Assembly (NCBI RefSeq): GCF_002563715.1
Contig: NZ_PDJJ01000001.1
Span: forward strand, 992,001-1,056,000
Source: Isoptericola jiangsuensis
GTDB lineage: Bacteria > Actinomycetota > Actinomycetes > Actinomycetales > Cellulomonadaceae
Direction: 5' to 3'
DNA length: 64,000 nucleotides
Shown: positions 9,998 through 18,061 of the stretch, piece by piece
Numbering within the stretch: the first letter of the stretch is position 1
How the letters are laid out: the number at the start of each line of letters is the position of its first letter
The notes under the pieces: model-generated
What the model saw: only the letters and a program-made list of their open reading frames with translations
Databases searched by the model: none
What the model was told of the DNA's origin: nothing
Program-made: the position numbers and the translations under genes

Positions 9998-10025
9998 CGT
10001 GCGCCGACCCGCGAGTCGGCGCACG
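9998..10025. terminator. Hairpin between convergent genes, containing a 20-bp-array-like core
   Basis: 11-bp arms CGTGCGCCGAC and GTCGGCGCACG flank CCGCGA. The right half GCGAGTCGGCGCAC closely matches the first unit of the array at 54201 (GCGAGTCAGCGCAC). It probably terminates both flanking genes. Confidence 0.65.
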
Positions 10026-10032
10026 AGCGTGG

Positions 10033-10677
10033 TCACAGGGCCTCGCGGGCCGCGGCCTTCCAGGACGCCGGGACCTCGCGGACGCGCCACCACACGGCCT
10101 GCACGGGCGTCACGCTGGTCGCGGACACCCCGACGCCCGTGGCGTCGAGCCCGGCGCGGGCGCACGAGAACAGGGCGCGACGCAGGTGGTAGTCCTGCGT
10201 GACGACGACGGCGGTGCGGACGGCGTACTCGTCGTGGGCGCGGCGGCAGGTGGCGGTGGTGTCGTAGCCCTCGCGGTCCAGGACGAGGACGTCCGGCGGC
10301 ACGCCGAGCCCGACGATCCAGTCACGCATCGACGCGGGCTCGTCGTAGGGCGTGCCGTCCGCGCGGTCCGCGCCGTCGCCGGACAGCACGACGCGCGGTG
10401 CGGCGCCCGCCGCCCAGAGCTCCGCCGCCGCGGCGAGCCGGCGACGCAGGTACGTCGACGGGGTGCCGTCGGGGCGCAGGCCGGCCCCCAGCACGACGAT
10501 CGCGTCCACGGGGTCGGCCGCGGCCTCGGCGACCGAGCCGCGCACCCGCGCCTGTCCCGTGGCCTGCACCCACGCGACGGGCAGCAGCACCGCCAGCGCG
10601 AGCAGCACCGCGCCCCCGGCGAGCAGCCGGCGTCGGACGCGACGACGGGACGACGGGGCGGTGGGGGGTGCGGTCAC
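10033..10677 (-). CDS. YdcF/SanA-family (DUF218) membrane-anchored protein
   Basis: 214 residues with a basic N-terminus and one membrane segment (LLAGGAVLLALAVLLPVAW, residues about 18-36). The outside DUF218 domain carries DAIVVLGAGLRPDGTPS near residue 58, VVLSGDGADRADGTPYDEP, and VVVTQDYHLRRALF, the conserved strand ends of ElyC/SanA/YdcF proteins. These are linked to envelope integrity and cell-wall precursor handling, but the biochemical activity is unclear. The GTG at 10677 overlaps the stop of the upstream gene by GTGA, so it is the last gene of a GntR-led minus-strand operon. Confidence 0.88.
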   Translation of the reverse strand: MTAPPTAPSSRRRVRRRLLAGGAVLLALAVLLPVAWVQATGQARVRGSVAEAAADPVDAIVVLGAGLRPDGTPSTYLRRRLAAAAELWAAGAAPRVVLSGDGADRADGTPYDEPASMRDWIVGLGVPPDVLVLDREGYDTTATCRRAHDEYAVRTAVVVTQDYHLRRALFSCARAGLDATGVGVSATSVTPVQAVWWRVREVPASWKAAAREAL

Positions 10678-11609
10678 GGGCGCTCCTCGGTGAGTGCGGC
10701 GGCCTCGGCCCGCAGGTTGGCCCGGGCGGCCTCCGCCCAGCGGCGACGTCCCGCCGCGGTGCGGTACAGCCCGGGTCCGTCGGCCAGGGCGAGCAGGTGG
10801 TCGACGACGGCGGCACGTCCGGCGCGGAACGCGTCGTCCGGCACGTGCCCGTACTCGGCGCGGACCTGCGCGACGTAGCGGCGGTAGCGGTCCGGCGCGG
10901 AGCCGAGGACGGCCAGGTCGGCGTCGCTGACGAGGGCTCCGGTCGTGTCGTCGGGTGCGGGGTCGTGGCCCGCGGTGAGCCGCACGAGGCGGGCGGCCCC
11001 GGCCACGTCCTCCGAGGTCGGCGCGCCGCCCGGCGCCACGGCGAGCAGGGGCGTGAGCAGCACCTCGACGAGGGTGGCGGAGGCCTCCTCGTCGGCGGGC
11101 GTGGCGCCGTCGTGCACGGCGTCGTGGAACCAGAGCGCGACCGCCGCGTGCCACCGGGAGCCGGGGGCGCCGTCGGCGACGAGGTCGTCGAGCCGGTCGA
11201 GGACGTCCGCGAGGTGCAGGCGGGAGTGGTAGACGCGGTGCGGCTCGCGCCAGCGGTCCACGAGGTCCGCGCCGACCTCCGCGGCGCCCTCGACGTCGCC
11301 CCACAGGGTGGCCCACCGGTCCAGCAGCACGGCGCGGGCGGCGCGGCGCCGCTCGTGGCCGGGGACGCGCAGCCCCGACGTGGCCAGGCGCCGGGCGAGC
11401 GTGCGCCCGTCGACGGGGACGGCCCCGGCGGCGACCAGGTCGTCGTAGCGCTCGGCGGGGACGTCGTAGTGGTCGAGGTCGAACCCGCGGTCGGGGATCC
11501 CCGCGGCCCGCGCGAAGACGCGCAGCTCGTGCAGGGAGGTGTCGGACACGAGGTGGGACCAGAGGCGCTGGTGCGCGGGCCAGGCCGGCGGGTCGAGCAG
11601 CACGGTCAC
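10674..11609 (-). CDS. DUF4031 plus HD-domain phosphohydrolase-like fusion
   Basis: 311 residues in two parts. Residues 1-85 are a DUF4031 domain (LDPPAWPAHQRLWSHLVSD, then HELRVFARAAGIPDRGFDLDHYDVP). The rest is an HD-type predicted metal-dependent phosphohydrolase: YHSRLHLADVLDRL supplies the first His, LWFHDAVHDG the HD pair, then DEEASA and the final acidic residue in SDADLAVLG. DUF4031 proteins are usually separate small proteins. The 4-base overlaps on both sides (gntR before, ydcF-like after) indicate one operon. The substrate is unknown. Confidence 0.85.
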   Translation of the reverse strand: MTVLLDPPAWPAHQRLWSHLVSDTSLHELRVFARAAGIPDRGFDLDHYDVPAERYDDLVAAGAVPVDGRTLARRLATSGLRVPGHERRRAARAVLLDRWATLWGDVEGAAEVGADLVDRWREPHRVYHSRLHLADVLDRLDDLVADGAPGSRWHAAVALWFHDAVHDGATPADEEASATLVEVLLTPLLAVAPGGAPTSEDVAGAARLVRLTAGHDPAPDDTTGALVSDADLAVLGSAPDRYRRYVAQVRAEYGHVPDDAFRAGRAAVVDHLLALADGPGLYRTAAGRRRWAEAARANLRAEAAALTEERP

Positions 11610-12307
11610 CGGGCGGCCTCGCCGTCGGTGAGGGTGCGCTGGACCTCGCCGACGATGGCGCTCATGGCGGCCTGCGCGGCGGCCGGGTCGCCCGCGGCGA
11701 CGGCGCGGGCCACGGCCTCGTGCTGGTCGAGGGCCTCGGGGACGGGGGAGGCGGGCATGAGGCCGAGGTGGGTGCGCCCGGCGAGGACCTCGGCGACCAC
11801 GTCGGCGAGGCTGCCGAACATCTCGTTGCCGCTGGAGCGCAGGAGCAGCTCGTGCATGCGGACGTCGAGCGCGAGGAAGGTCTCGAGGTCGCCGTCCTCG
11901 CCGGTGCGGCGCATGCGCACGGCGAGGTCGAGGAGCTCGCCGCGCACGGCGGGGGAGGCGTGGCGGGCGGCGCCGGCGGCGGCCAGGGGCTCGACGGCGT
12001 GCCGGAGCTCGGTGAGGCTGCGGAGCTGGGCGTCACGTCCGGGGCCCTGGAGCCGCCAGCGGATGACGCGGGCGTCCAGGACGTTCCAGGACTCCATGCC
12101 GAGGACGACGATGCCGACGCGGCGGCGGGAGCGTACGAGGCCGAGGCCTTCGAGGGCACGCATGACCTCGCGGGCGACGGTCCGTGAGACGCCGTGCTCG
12201 GTGCTGATGCCCTCCAGCGTGAGCGGGGTGCCGGCGGGGACGTCGCCGCTGGTGACGGCGCGACCGATGGCGTCGAGCACGCTCTCGTGCAGCGCGGGGA
12301 CCGTCAT
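11606..12307 (-). CDS. gntR: GntR/FadR-family regulator, probable gluconate repressor
   Basis: 233 residues. The N-terminal winged helix (TLEGISTEHGVSRTVAREVMRALEGLGLV) is followed by an all-helical FCD effector domain (LTELRHAVEPLAAAGAARHA, DVRMHELLLRSSGNEMF, HEAVARAVAAGD) with the usual Asp/His metal-site pattern. The ATG at 12307 sits seven bases after -10 TAGGCT (minus strand, 12315-12320), so it is leaderless. It diverges from gntK across a perfect palindrome, which makes gluconate or gluconate-6-phosphate control of gntK-gntP and of itself the simplest reading. Confidence 0.88.
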   Translation of the reverse strand: MTVPALHESVLDAIGRAVTSGDVPAGTPLTLEGISTEHGVSRTVAREVMRALEGLGLVRSRRRVGIVVLGMESWNVLDARVIRWRLQGPGRDAQLRSLTELRHAVEPLAAAGAARHASPAVRGELLDLAVRMRRTGEDGDLETFLALDVRMHELLLRSSGNEMFGSLADVVAEVLAGRTHLGLMPASPVPEALDQHEAVARAVAAGDPAAAQAAMSAIVGEVQRTLTDGEAAR

Positions 12308-12342
12308 GGGGCCGAGCCTAGTGCGCGGCACCGCCGGCCACG

Positions 12343-12378
12343 ATTGGTAGCACCTTTCTTGCCAAAGGTGCTACCAAT
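12343..12378. promoter_or_regulatory. Double GntR operator between gntR and gntK
   Basis: Perfect 15-bp arms ATTGGTAGCACCTTT and AAAGGTGCTACCAAT flank CTTGCC. Each arm contains its own GGTnnnACC core, the FadR-subfamily operator pattern, so two dimers could bind on adjacent sites. A -35-like TTGCCA for gntK lies at the centre. Confidence 0.82.
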
Positions 12379-12449
12379 GAGTCATGCTCGGATCCGAGCG
12401 ACGACACGGCGCCGTCGCAGGACCACCCCGGACAAGGAAGTCGACCGCC

Positions 12450-13016
12450 ATGGACACCGACGTCACCCGCCCCGCGCCCACGGCGCGCGCGGCCAGCACA
12501 CCCCGGACCCAGCCCGCCGGTCACCTCGTCGTCATGGGCGTCGCCGGCTCCGGCAAGACCACGATCGCCGGGCTGCTCTCCGACCGGCTCGGCCTCACCC
12601 TCGCCGAGGCCGACGAGTTCCACCCCGCCGCCAACATCGCCAAGATGTCCGCCGGCACCCCCCTCACCGACGCCGACCGCGCCCCCTGGCTCGCCGCCAT
12701 CCGCGACTGGCTCAGCACCCAGGCCGACAGCGGGCACGCCGCCGTCGTCACCTGCTCCGCCCTCAAGCGCGACTACCGGGACGTCCTGCGCGCCGCCCAC
12801 GGCACCGTGCGGTTCGTCCACCTCGACGGCTCCGCCGCCCTGCTCGCCGACCGCATCCAGGAGCGCAGCGGGCACTTCATGCCGCCCGCCCTGCTCCCGT
12901 CCCAGCTCGCCGACCTCGAACCGCTCGCCGACGACGAGGACGGCCTGGTCGTCGACGTCGCCGCCGCGCCCGACGAGATCGTCGCGACCGTCCTGGCCTG
13001 GCTCCGCCAGGCCTGA
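12450..13016 (+). CDS. gntK: Gluconokinase
   Basis: 188-residue GntK/thermoresistant-type gluconokinase that phosphorylates gluconate to 6-phosphogluconate. VVMGVAGSGKTTIAGLL is the Walker A loop, ADEFHPAANIAKMSAGTPLTDADR is the gluconate-binding signature (in two runs: ADEFHPAANIAKM and GTPLTDADR), and TCSALKRDYRDVLR follows. The ATG at 12450 is preceded by AAGGAAG. It is the first gene of the gntK-gntP pair controlled from the palindrome at 12343. Confidence 0.95.
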   Translation: MDTDVTRPAPTARAASTPRTQPAGHLVVMGVAGSGKTTIAGLLSDRLGLTLAEADEFHPAANIAKMSAGTPLTDADRAPWLAAIRDWLSTQADSGHAAVVTCSALKRDYRDVLRAAHGTVRFVHLDGSAALLADRIQERSGHFMPPALLPSQLADLEPLADDEDGLVVDVAAAPDEIVATVLAWLRQA

Positions 13017-13070
13017 CCCGCCCCTCCACGCACCACCCGACCCGACCGCAACGACGCACCGGAGGTCCCC

Positions 13071-14450
13071 ATGACCGACGACTGGACACAGACCCTCTCC
13101 GCCGGCCCCCTGCTGGCCATCGCCGCAGCCGCCGTCGCCGTGCTGCTGATCCTCATCATCAGGTTCCGCCTGCACGCCTTCCTCGCCCTCGTGCTCGTCA
13201 GCCTGATGACGGCCGTCGCGACCGGGCTCCCCGCCGGGGGCGTCGTCGACGTCCTGCTCGGCGGGTTCGGCTCGACGCTGGCCTCGGTGGCGCTGCTCGT
13301 CGGCCTCGGCGCGATGCTCGGCCGCCTCATCGAGACCAGCGGCGGCGCCCAGGTGATGACCGACGTCCTCATCGACGTCTTCGGCGAGAAGCGCGCACCG
13401 CTCGCCCTCGGCGTCGCGTCCCTCATCTTCGGCTTCCCGATCTTCTTCGACGCCGGGCTCGTCGTCATGCTGCCCATCATGTTCTCCGTGGCGCGCCGCC
13501 TCGGCGGGTCCCTGCTGCTGTACGGCCTGCCCGTCGCGGGCGCGTTCTCCGTCATGCACATCTACGTGCCGCCGCACCCCGGTCCCGTCGCCGCGTCGGA
13601 GTTCCTCGGCGCGAACGTCGGCATGGTGCTCCTGCTCGGCCTCGTCGTCGCGATCCCCACCTGGTTCGTCACCGCGTACCTGTTCGGCCGGATCACCGGT
13701 CGGCGCATCGTCCTGCCCGTGCCCGAGATCCTCGGCCGCGCGGACGCCGTGCAGGAGGCGAACCCGCCGCGCTTCGGCACGGTCGTCGGGATCCTGCTGC
13801 TCCCGCTCGTCCTCATCTTCGCCAACACCGGCCTGGCCGCCGCGGCGTCCGCCGGCTGGGTCGACCCCGAGTCGACGCTCGTCGAGTGGGCCGGGCTGAT
13901 CGGCTCCACCCCCGTCGCCCTGCTCATCGCGGTGCTCGTGGCCGCCTGGGTCCTGGGCCGCCGCCGCGGCATCGAGAAGACCGCCCTGGAGAAGACCCTC
14001 GACGGCGCGCTCGGCCCCGTCTGCTCCGTCATCCTCATCACCGGCGCGGGCGGTATGTTCGGTGGCGTCCTGCGGTCCTCCGGCATCGGCGACGCGCTCG
14101 CCGAGTCCCTCGGCGACCTCGGGCTGCCCGTCATCGTCGCCGGGTTCGTCATCGCGGCGGTCCTGCGCGTCGCCCAGGGCTCCGCCACCGTCGCCCTCAC
14201 CACCGCCGCGGGCCTCATCGCGCCGGCCGTCGCCGCGGGCGGGTTCGGCGCCGTGGAGACCGCCGCGATCGTCATCGCCGTCGCCGCCGGGTCCGTCGTC
14301 CTCAGCCACGTCAACGACTCGGGCTTCTGGCTGGTCGGCCGGTTCTTCGACATGGACGTGCGCACCACCCTGAAGACCTGGACGGTCATGGAGACCGCGA
14401 TCGGCGTCATGGGCTTCGCGCTCGCCTGCGTCGCGTTCGCCATCGCCTGA
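13071..14450 (+). CDS. gntP: Gluconate:H+ symporter, GntP family
   Basis: 459-residue inner-membrane permease with about 12 hydrophobic segments. LVGLGAMLGRLIETSGGAQ and IFGFPIFFDAGLVVMLPI are GntP family landmarks, as is the late VVLSHVNDSGFWLVGRFFDM. It imports gluconate for gntK, 54 bases upstream. A GGAGG ribosome site lies just before the ATG. The terminator hairpin at 14482 ends the unit. Confidence 0.95.
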   Translation: MTDDWTQTLSAGPLLAIAAAAVAVLLILIIRFRLHAFLALVLVSLMTAVATGLPAGGVVDVLLGGFGSTLASVALLVGLGAMLGRLIETSGGAQVMTDVLIDVFGEKRAPLALGVASLIFGFPIFFDAGLVVMLPIMFSVARRLGGSLLLYGLPVAGAFSVMHIYVPPHPGPVAASEFLGANVGMVLLLGLVVAIPTWFVTAYLFGRITGRRIVLPVPEILGRADAVQEANPPRFGTVVGILLLPLVLIFANTGLAAAASAGWVDPESTLVEWAGLIGSTPVALLIAVLVAAWVLGRRRGIEKTALEKTLDGALGPVCSVILITGAGGMFGGVLRSSGIGDALAESLGDLGLPVIVAGFVIAAVLRVAQGSATVALTTAAGLIAPAVAAGGFGAVETAAIVIAVAAGSVVLSHVNDSGFWLVGRFFDMDVRTTLKTWTVMETAIGVMGFALACVAFAIA

Positions 14451-14481
14451 CCCGGAGCGGGACGACCCGCCCACCCTGCGC

Positions 14482-14515
14482 CGACGGCCCGCCCGGATCC
14501 CCGGACGGGCCGTCG
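14482..14515. terminator. Hairpin between gntP and ackA
   Basis: CGACGGCCCG (14482-14491) pairs with CGGGCCGTCG (14506-14515). It lies between convergent genes and probably serves both. Confidence 0.65.
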
Positions 14516-14537
14516 GCCGTTGCGCGGCGCGGGCGGG

Positions 14538-15809
14538 TCAGCCCGCGGTGACCGCCCGCGGCGGCTCGAGGCGGTCGACCGCCTCGACGCACTGCCGGGC
14601 GATCGCCAGCTCCTCCATGGTGGGCACCACCATGACGAGCGTCTTCGCCCAGTCGGGGGAGATGATCCGCTCCCCGCCGCGCCGCGCGTTGCGCTCGTCG
14701 TCGACGGCGATGCCGAAGCCCTCGAGGTCGGCGCACACCGCGGCGCGGACCACCTCGTCGTTCTCCCCGACGCCGGCCGTGAACGCGATGGCGTCCACCC
14801 GGCCCAGCAGCGCGGCGTACCCGCCCACGTACTTGCGCAGCCGGTGGATGTACACGTCGAACGCGAGCGCCGCGTCCGCGTCGCCGGCCTCGACGAGCCG
14901 GTGCAGCTCGCGGAAGTCGTTGACGCCCGACAGCCCCAGCACGCCCGACCGCTTGTTGAGCAGCGTGTCGAGCTCGTCCACGCCCATCCCGGCGTTGCGC
15001 GCCAGGTGGAAGACCACGGCGGGGTCGACGTCGCCCGACCGGGTGCCCATGACCAGGCCCTCCAGCGGCGTCAGGCCCATCGACGTGTCGATCGGCACCC
15101 CGCCCCGGACCGCCGACGCGGACGCGCCGTTGCCCAGGTGCAGCACGATCGTGTTGAGGTCCTGCACGCGCCGGCCGAGCACCCGGGCCACCTTGCCCGC
15201 CACGTACTGGTGGCTCGTGCCGTGGAACCCGTACCGGCGCACCCCGTGCTCGCGCGCCACGTCCTTGTCGATGGCGTACGTGTACGCCTCCGGCGGCAGC
15301 CCCTGGAAGAACGCGGTGTCGAACACCGCCACGTGCGGCACGTCGCCCAGCAGCTCGCGCGCGACCCGGATGCCCTGCACGTTCGCCGGGTTGTGCAGCG
15401 GCGCCAGCGGCACCAGCGCCTCGATCCGGTCGATGATGCCGTCGTCCACGACCACCGGCCCGGAGAACTCCGCCCCGCCGTGCACCACCCGGTGCCCGAC
15501 CGCGTAGATCCCCGCCTCGGACAGCCGCGGGCCCAGCTCGTCGAACAGGCCCAGCGCCAGGCGCAGCGCCGCCCCGTGGTCCGGCACCTCCAGCTCCCGG
15601 CGGGTCCTGTTCCCCGCGAACGTGTGCGTGACGATGCCGGACGGCTCGCCGATCCGCTCCACCGTGCCCGCCGCGATCGCCTCGCCCCCCACCGGGTTCA
15701 CCAGCTGGTACTTCAGCGACGACGACCCCGAGTTCAGCACGAGCACCGACCCGTGCGCCCCGTACGCGCTGTACGGGTTCGGCCGCTCCGACTCCGGGAC
15801 GATGCTCAT
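14538..15809 (-). CDS. ackA: Acetate kinase
   Basis: 423-residue ASKHA-fold kinase that makes acetate and ATP from acetyl-phosphate. [15 protein letters not shown] is the N-terminal phosphate loop, [15 protein letters not shown] and [10 protein letters not shown] line the active site, [11 protein letters not shown] and [15 protein letters not shown] follow, and [13 protein letters not shown] closes the family pattern. The ATG at 15809 overlaps the pta stop (ATGA), so the two are translationally coupled. Together with pta and xfp it completes acetate formation from sugar phosphates. Confidence 0.97.
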   Translation of the reverse strand: MSIVPESERPNPYSAYGAHGSVLVLNSGSSSLKYQLVNPVGGEAIAAGTVERIGEPSGIVTHTFAGNRTRRELEVPDHGAALRLALGLFDELGPRLSEAGIYAVGHRVVHGGAEFSGPVVVDDGIIDRIEALVPLAPLHNPANVQGIRVARELLGDVPHVAVFDTAFFQGLPPEAYTYAIDKDVAREHGVRRYGFHGTSHQYVAGKVARVLGRRVQDLNTIVLHLGNGASASAVRGGVPIDTSMGLTPLEGLVMGTRSGDVDPAVVFHLARNAGMGVDELDTLLNKRSGVLGLSGVNDFRELHRLVEAGDADAALAFDVYIHRLRKYVGGYAALLGRVDAIAFTAGVGENDEVVRAAVCADLEGFGIAVDDERNARRGGERIISPDWAKTLVMVVPTMEELAIARQCVEAVDRLEPPRAVTAG

Positions 15810-17920
15810 GCGGACTCTCCGTTCGTGGCGCCCTGCGCCTGGATCGCGGTGATGGCGACGGTGTTGACGATGTCGGCGACGAGCGCGCCGCGCGACAGGT
15901 CGTTCACCGGCTTGTTGAGGCCCTGCAGCACCGGCCCGACCGCGACGGCGCCGGCCGACCGCTGCACCGCCTTGTACGTGTTGTTGCCCGTGTTGAGGTC
16001 CGGGAAGACGAAGACGCTCGCCCGCCCCGCGACCGACGAGTCCGGCAGCTTCGACGCCGCGACGGACGCGTCCACCGCCGCGTCGTACTGGATGGGGCCC
16101 TCCACGCTGAGCTCCGGGTGGCGCTCGCGGACCAGCTCGGTGGCGGTGCGCACCTTGTCGACGTCGGCGCCCGACCCGGACGTGCCCGTCGAGTAGGACA
16201 GCATCGCGACGCGGGGCTCCACGCCGAACTGGGCGGCGGTCTGCGCCGACGACGCCGCGATGTCCGCGAGCTGCTCCGCCGTCGGGTCGGGGTTGACGGC
16301 GCAGTCGCCGTACGCGAGCACCCGGTCCGGCAGGCACATGAGGAACACCGACGACACCACGGACACCCCGGGCCTCGTCTTGATGATCTCGAACGACGGC
16401 CGGATGGTGTGGGCCGTCGTGTGCGCGGCACCCGAGACCATGCCGTCCGCGAGGCCGAGGTGGACCATCATCGTGCCGAAGTACGACACGTCGGTGACGA
16501 TCTCCCGGGCCCGCTCCACCGTCATGCCCTTGTGGGCGCGCAGCCGCGCGTACTCGGCGGCGAACTTCTCGACGTGCTCCTCGTCGGTGGGGGACAGCAC
16601 CCGCGCCGCGGAGATGTCCAGGCCCAGCGCGGCCGCGCGGGACCGGATCGCGGCCTCGTCGCCCAGGATCACCAGGTCGGCGATGCCGCGGGCCAGCACG
16701 GTGGACGCCGCGCGCAGGATGCGGTCGTCGTCGCCCTCCGGCAGCACCACGGTGCGGCGGTCGGCGCGCGCCCGCTCCACGAGCTCGTGCTCGAACATCA
16801 GGGGCGTCACCACGGGCGTGCGCTCCACCGCGAGACGCGCGAGGAGCTCGTCGCCGTCCACCCGCTGCTCGAACATCGCGCGCGCCACGTCGTGCTTGCG
16901 CTGCGCCGTCGCCGTCATCGCGCCCCGCGTGCGGCTCGCGGCACGCGCCACCTCGTACGTGTCCTTCGCCGTGAGGATGATCGGGACGTTCGGCTGCAGC
17001 GCGGCGGCGAGCTGGCCCGAACGTCCCGTCGGCCGGTAGCCGCCGGTGAGCACCACGCCCGCCAGCGACGGGAAGCGCGGCGCCGCCTGCACAGCCAGCA
17101 TGCCCAGCAGGACGTCCGTGCGGTCGCCCGGGGTGATGACGACCGTGCCGTCCGCGATCCGGCCCAGCAGGTTCTCGAACGTCATCGCCCCGACGATGAC
17201 GTCGAGCGCCTCGCGGGCCAGGAGGTCCTTGTCGCCCAGCAGCAGCGTGCCGTCCACCGCCTCGGCGAGCTGCGCGATCGTCGGCGCCGTGAGGAACGGC
17301 TCCTCCGGGATGACCCACGTCGGCAGGTCCTCGCCCGAGATCGCGGCCCGCGTCGCACGGTCCGCGTCGCCCACCGCGCCCTCGGCCCGGTTCACGACCA
17401 CCGCGATCGGCTGCGCGTGGTTGGCCCGCAGCTCCGCCAGGCTGAGCCGCGCCAGCGTCGTGACGTCGTCCAGGTCGCGGTCACGACCCGAGACGACCAG
17501 CAGCACGGGGGAGTCCAGGTTGGCCGCGACCCGGGCGTTGAACGCCAGCTCGGTCGCGCCCGACACGTCCGTGTAGTCCGTGCCCAGCACCACCACCGCG
17601 TCGCACTTCGCGGCCACCGCGTGATAGCGGTCCACGATCCGGGCCAGCGCGGCCTCCGGGTCGGCGTGCACCTCCTCGTAGGTGACCCCGACCGTCTCCG
17701 CGTACGTGAGGTCGACGCCGTCGTGCGCGAGCATCATCTCCAGGACGTGGTCGCGCACCTCACCGCCCGCCGCCGAGGGACGCTCCGGGACGCGGGAGAC
17801 CGCACGGAACACCCCCACCCGCTGGACCTGCCGGACCAGCAGCTCCAGGACGCCCAGCGCCACGGTCGACTTGCCGGTGTCCCCCTCGGGGGACGCGATG
17901 TAGATGCTGCGTGTGCTCAC
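15806..17920 (-). CDS. pta: Phosphate acetyltransferase (long form)
   Basis: 704-residue Pta interconverting acetyl-CoA and acetyl-phosphate. The N-terminal part begins [19 protein letters not shown], a P-loop-like domain, followed by a DRTGG-type regulatory region ([19 protein letters not shown]). The C-terminal catalytic domain has [32 protein letters not shown] and the final [19 protein letters not shown]. The GTG at 17920, with AGGTGG just upstream, is preferred over an in-frame ATG at 17959 because family members start near SIYIAS. First gene of pta-ackA. Confidence 0.95.
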   Translation of the reverse strand: MSTRSIYIASPEGDTGKSTVALGVLELLVRQVQRVGVFRAVSRVPERPSAAGGEVRDHVLEMMLAHDGVDLTYAETVGVTYEEVHADPEAALARIVDRYHAVAAKCDAVVVLGTDYTDVSGATELAFNARVAANLDSPVLLVVSGRDRDLDDVTTLARLSLAELRANHAQPIAVVVNRAEGAVGDADRATRAAISGEDLPTWVIPEEPFLTAPTIAQLAEAVDGTLLLGDKDLLAREALDVIVGAMTFENLLGRIADGTVVITPGDRTDVLLGMLAVQAAPRFPSLAGVVLTGGYRPTGRSGQLAAALQPNVPIILTAKDTYEVARAASRTRGAMTATAQRKHDVARAMFEQRVDGDELLARLAVERTPVVTPLMFEHELVERARADRRTVVLPEGDDDRILRAASTVLARGIADLVILGDEAAIRSRAAALGLDISAARVLSPTDEEHVEKFAAEYARLRAHKGMTVERAREIVTDVSYFGTMMVHLGLADGMVSGAAHTTAHTIRPSFEIIKTRPGVSVVSSVFLMCLPDRVLAYGDCAVNPDPTAEQLADIAASSAQTAAQFGVEPRVAMLSYSTGTSGSGADVDKVRTATELVRERHPELSVEGPIQYDAAVDASVAASKLPDSSVAGRASVFVFPDLNTGNNTYKAVQRSAGAVAVGPVLQGLNKPVNDLSRGALVADIVNTVAITAIQAQGATNGESA

Positions 17921-18020
17921 TGGCCACCTGTCCTGATCGCCCTGGGTCGGTCCTCCCATTGCACCCCATCGTGCCCCGTCGCCGCGGAGCGCGCCGCGGT
18001 GAGAACCGTCACCAGGGTGC

Positions 18021-18053
18021 TGACGCCGCGGGTGCCGGGCACCCGCGGCGTCA
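18021..18053 (-). terminator. Terminator of xfp
   Basis: A perfect 14-bp stem (18021-18034 with 18040-18053) with a 5-base loop, nine bases after the xfp stop on the minus strand. Confidence 0.75.
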
Positions 18054-18061
18054 ACGGTCCG

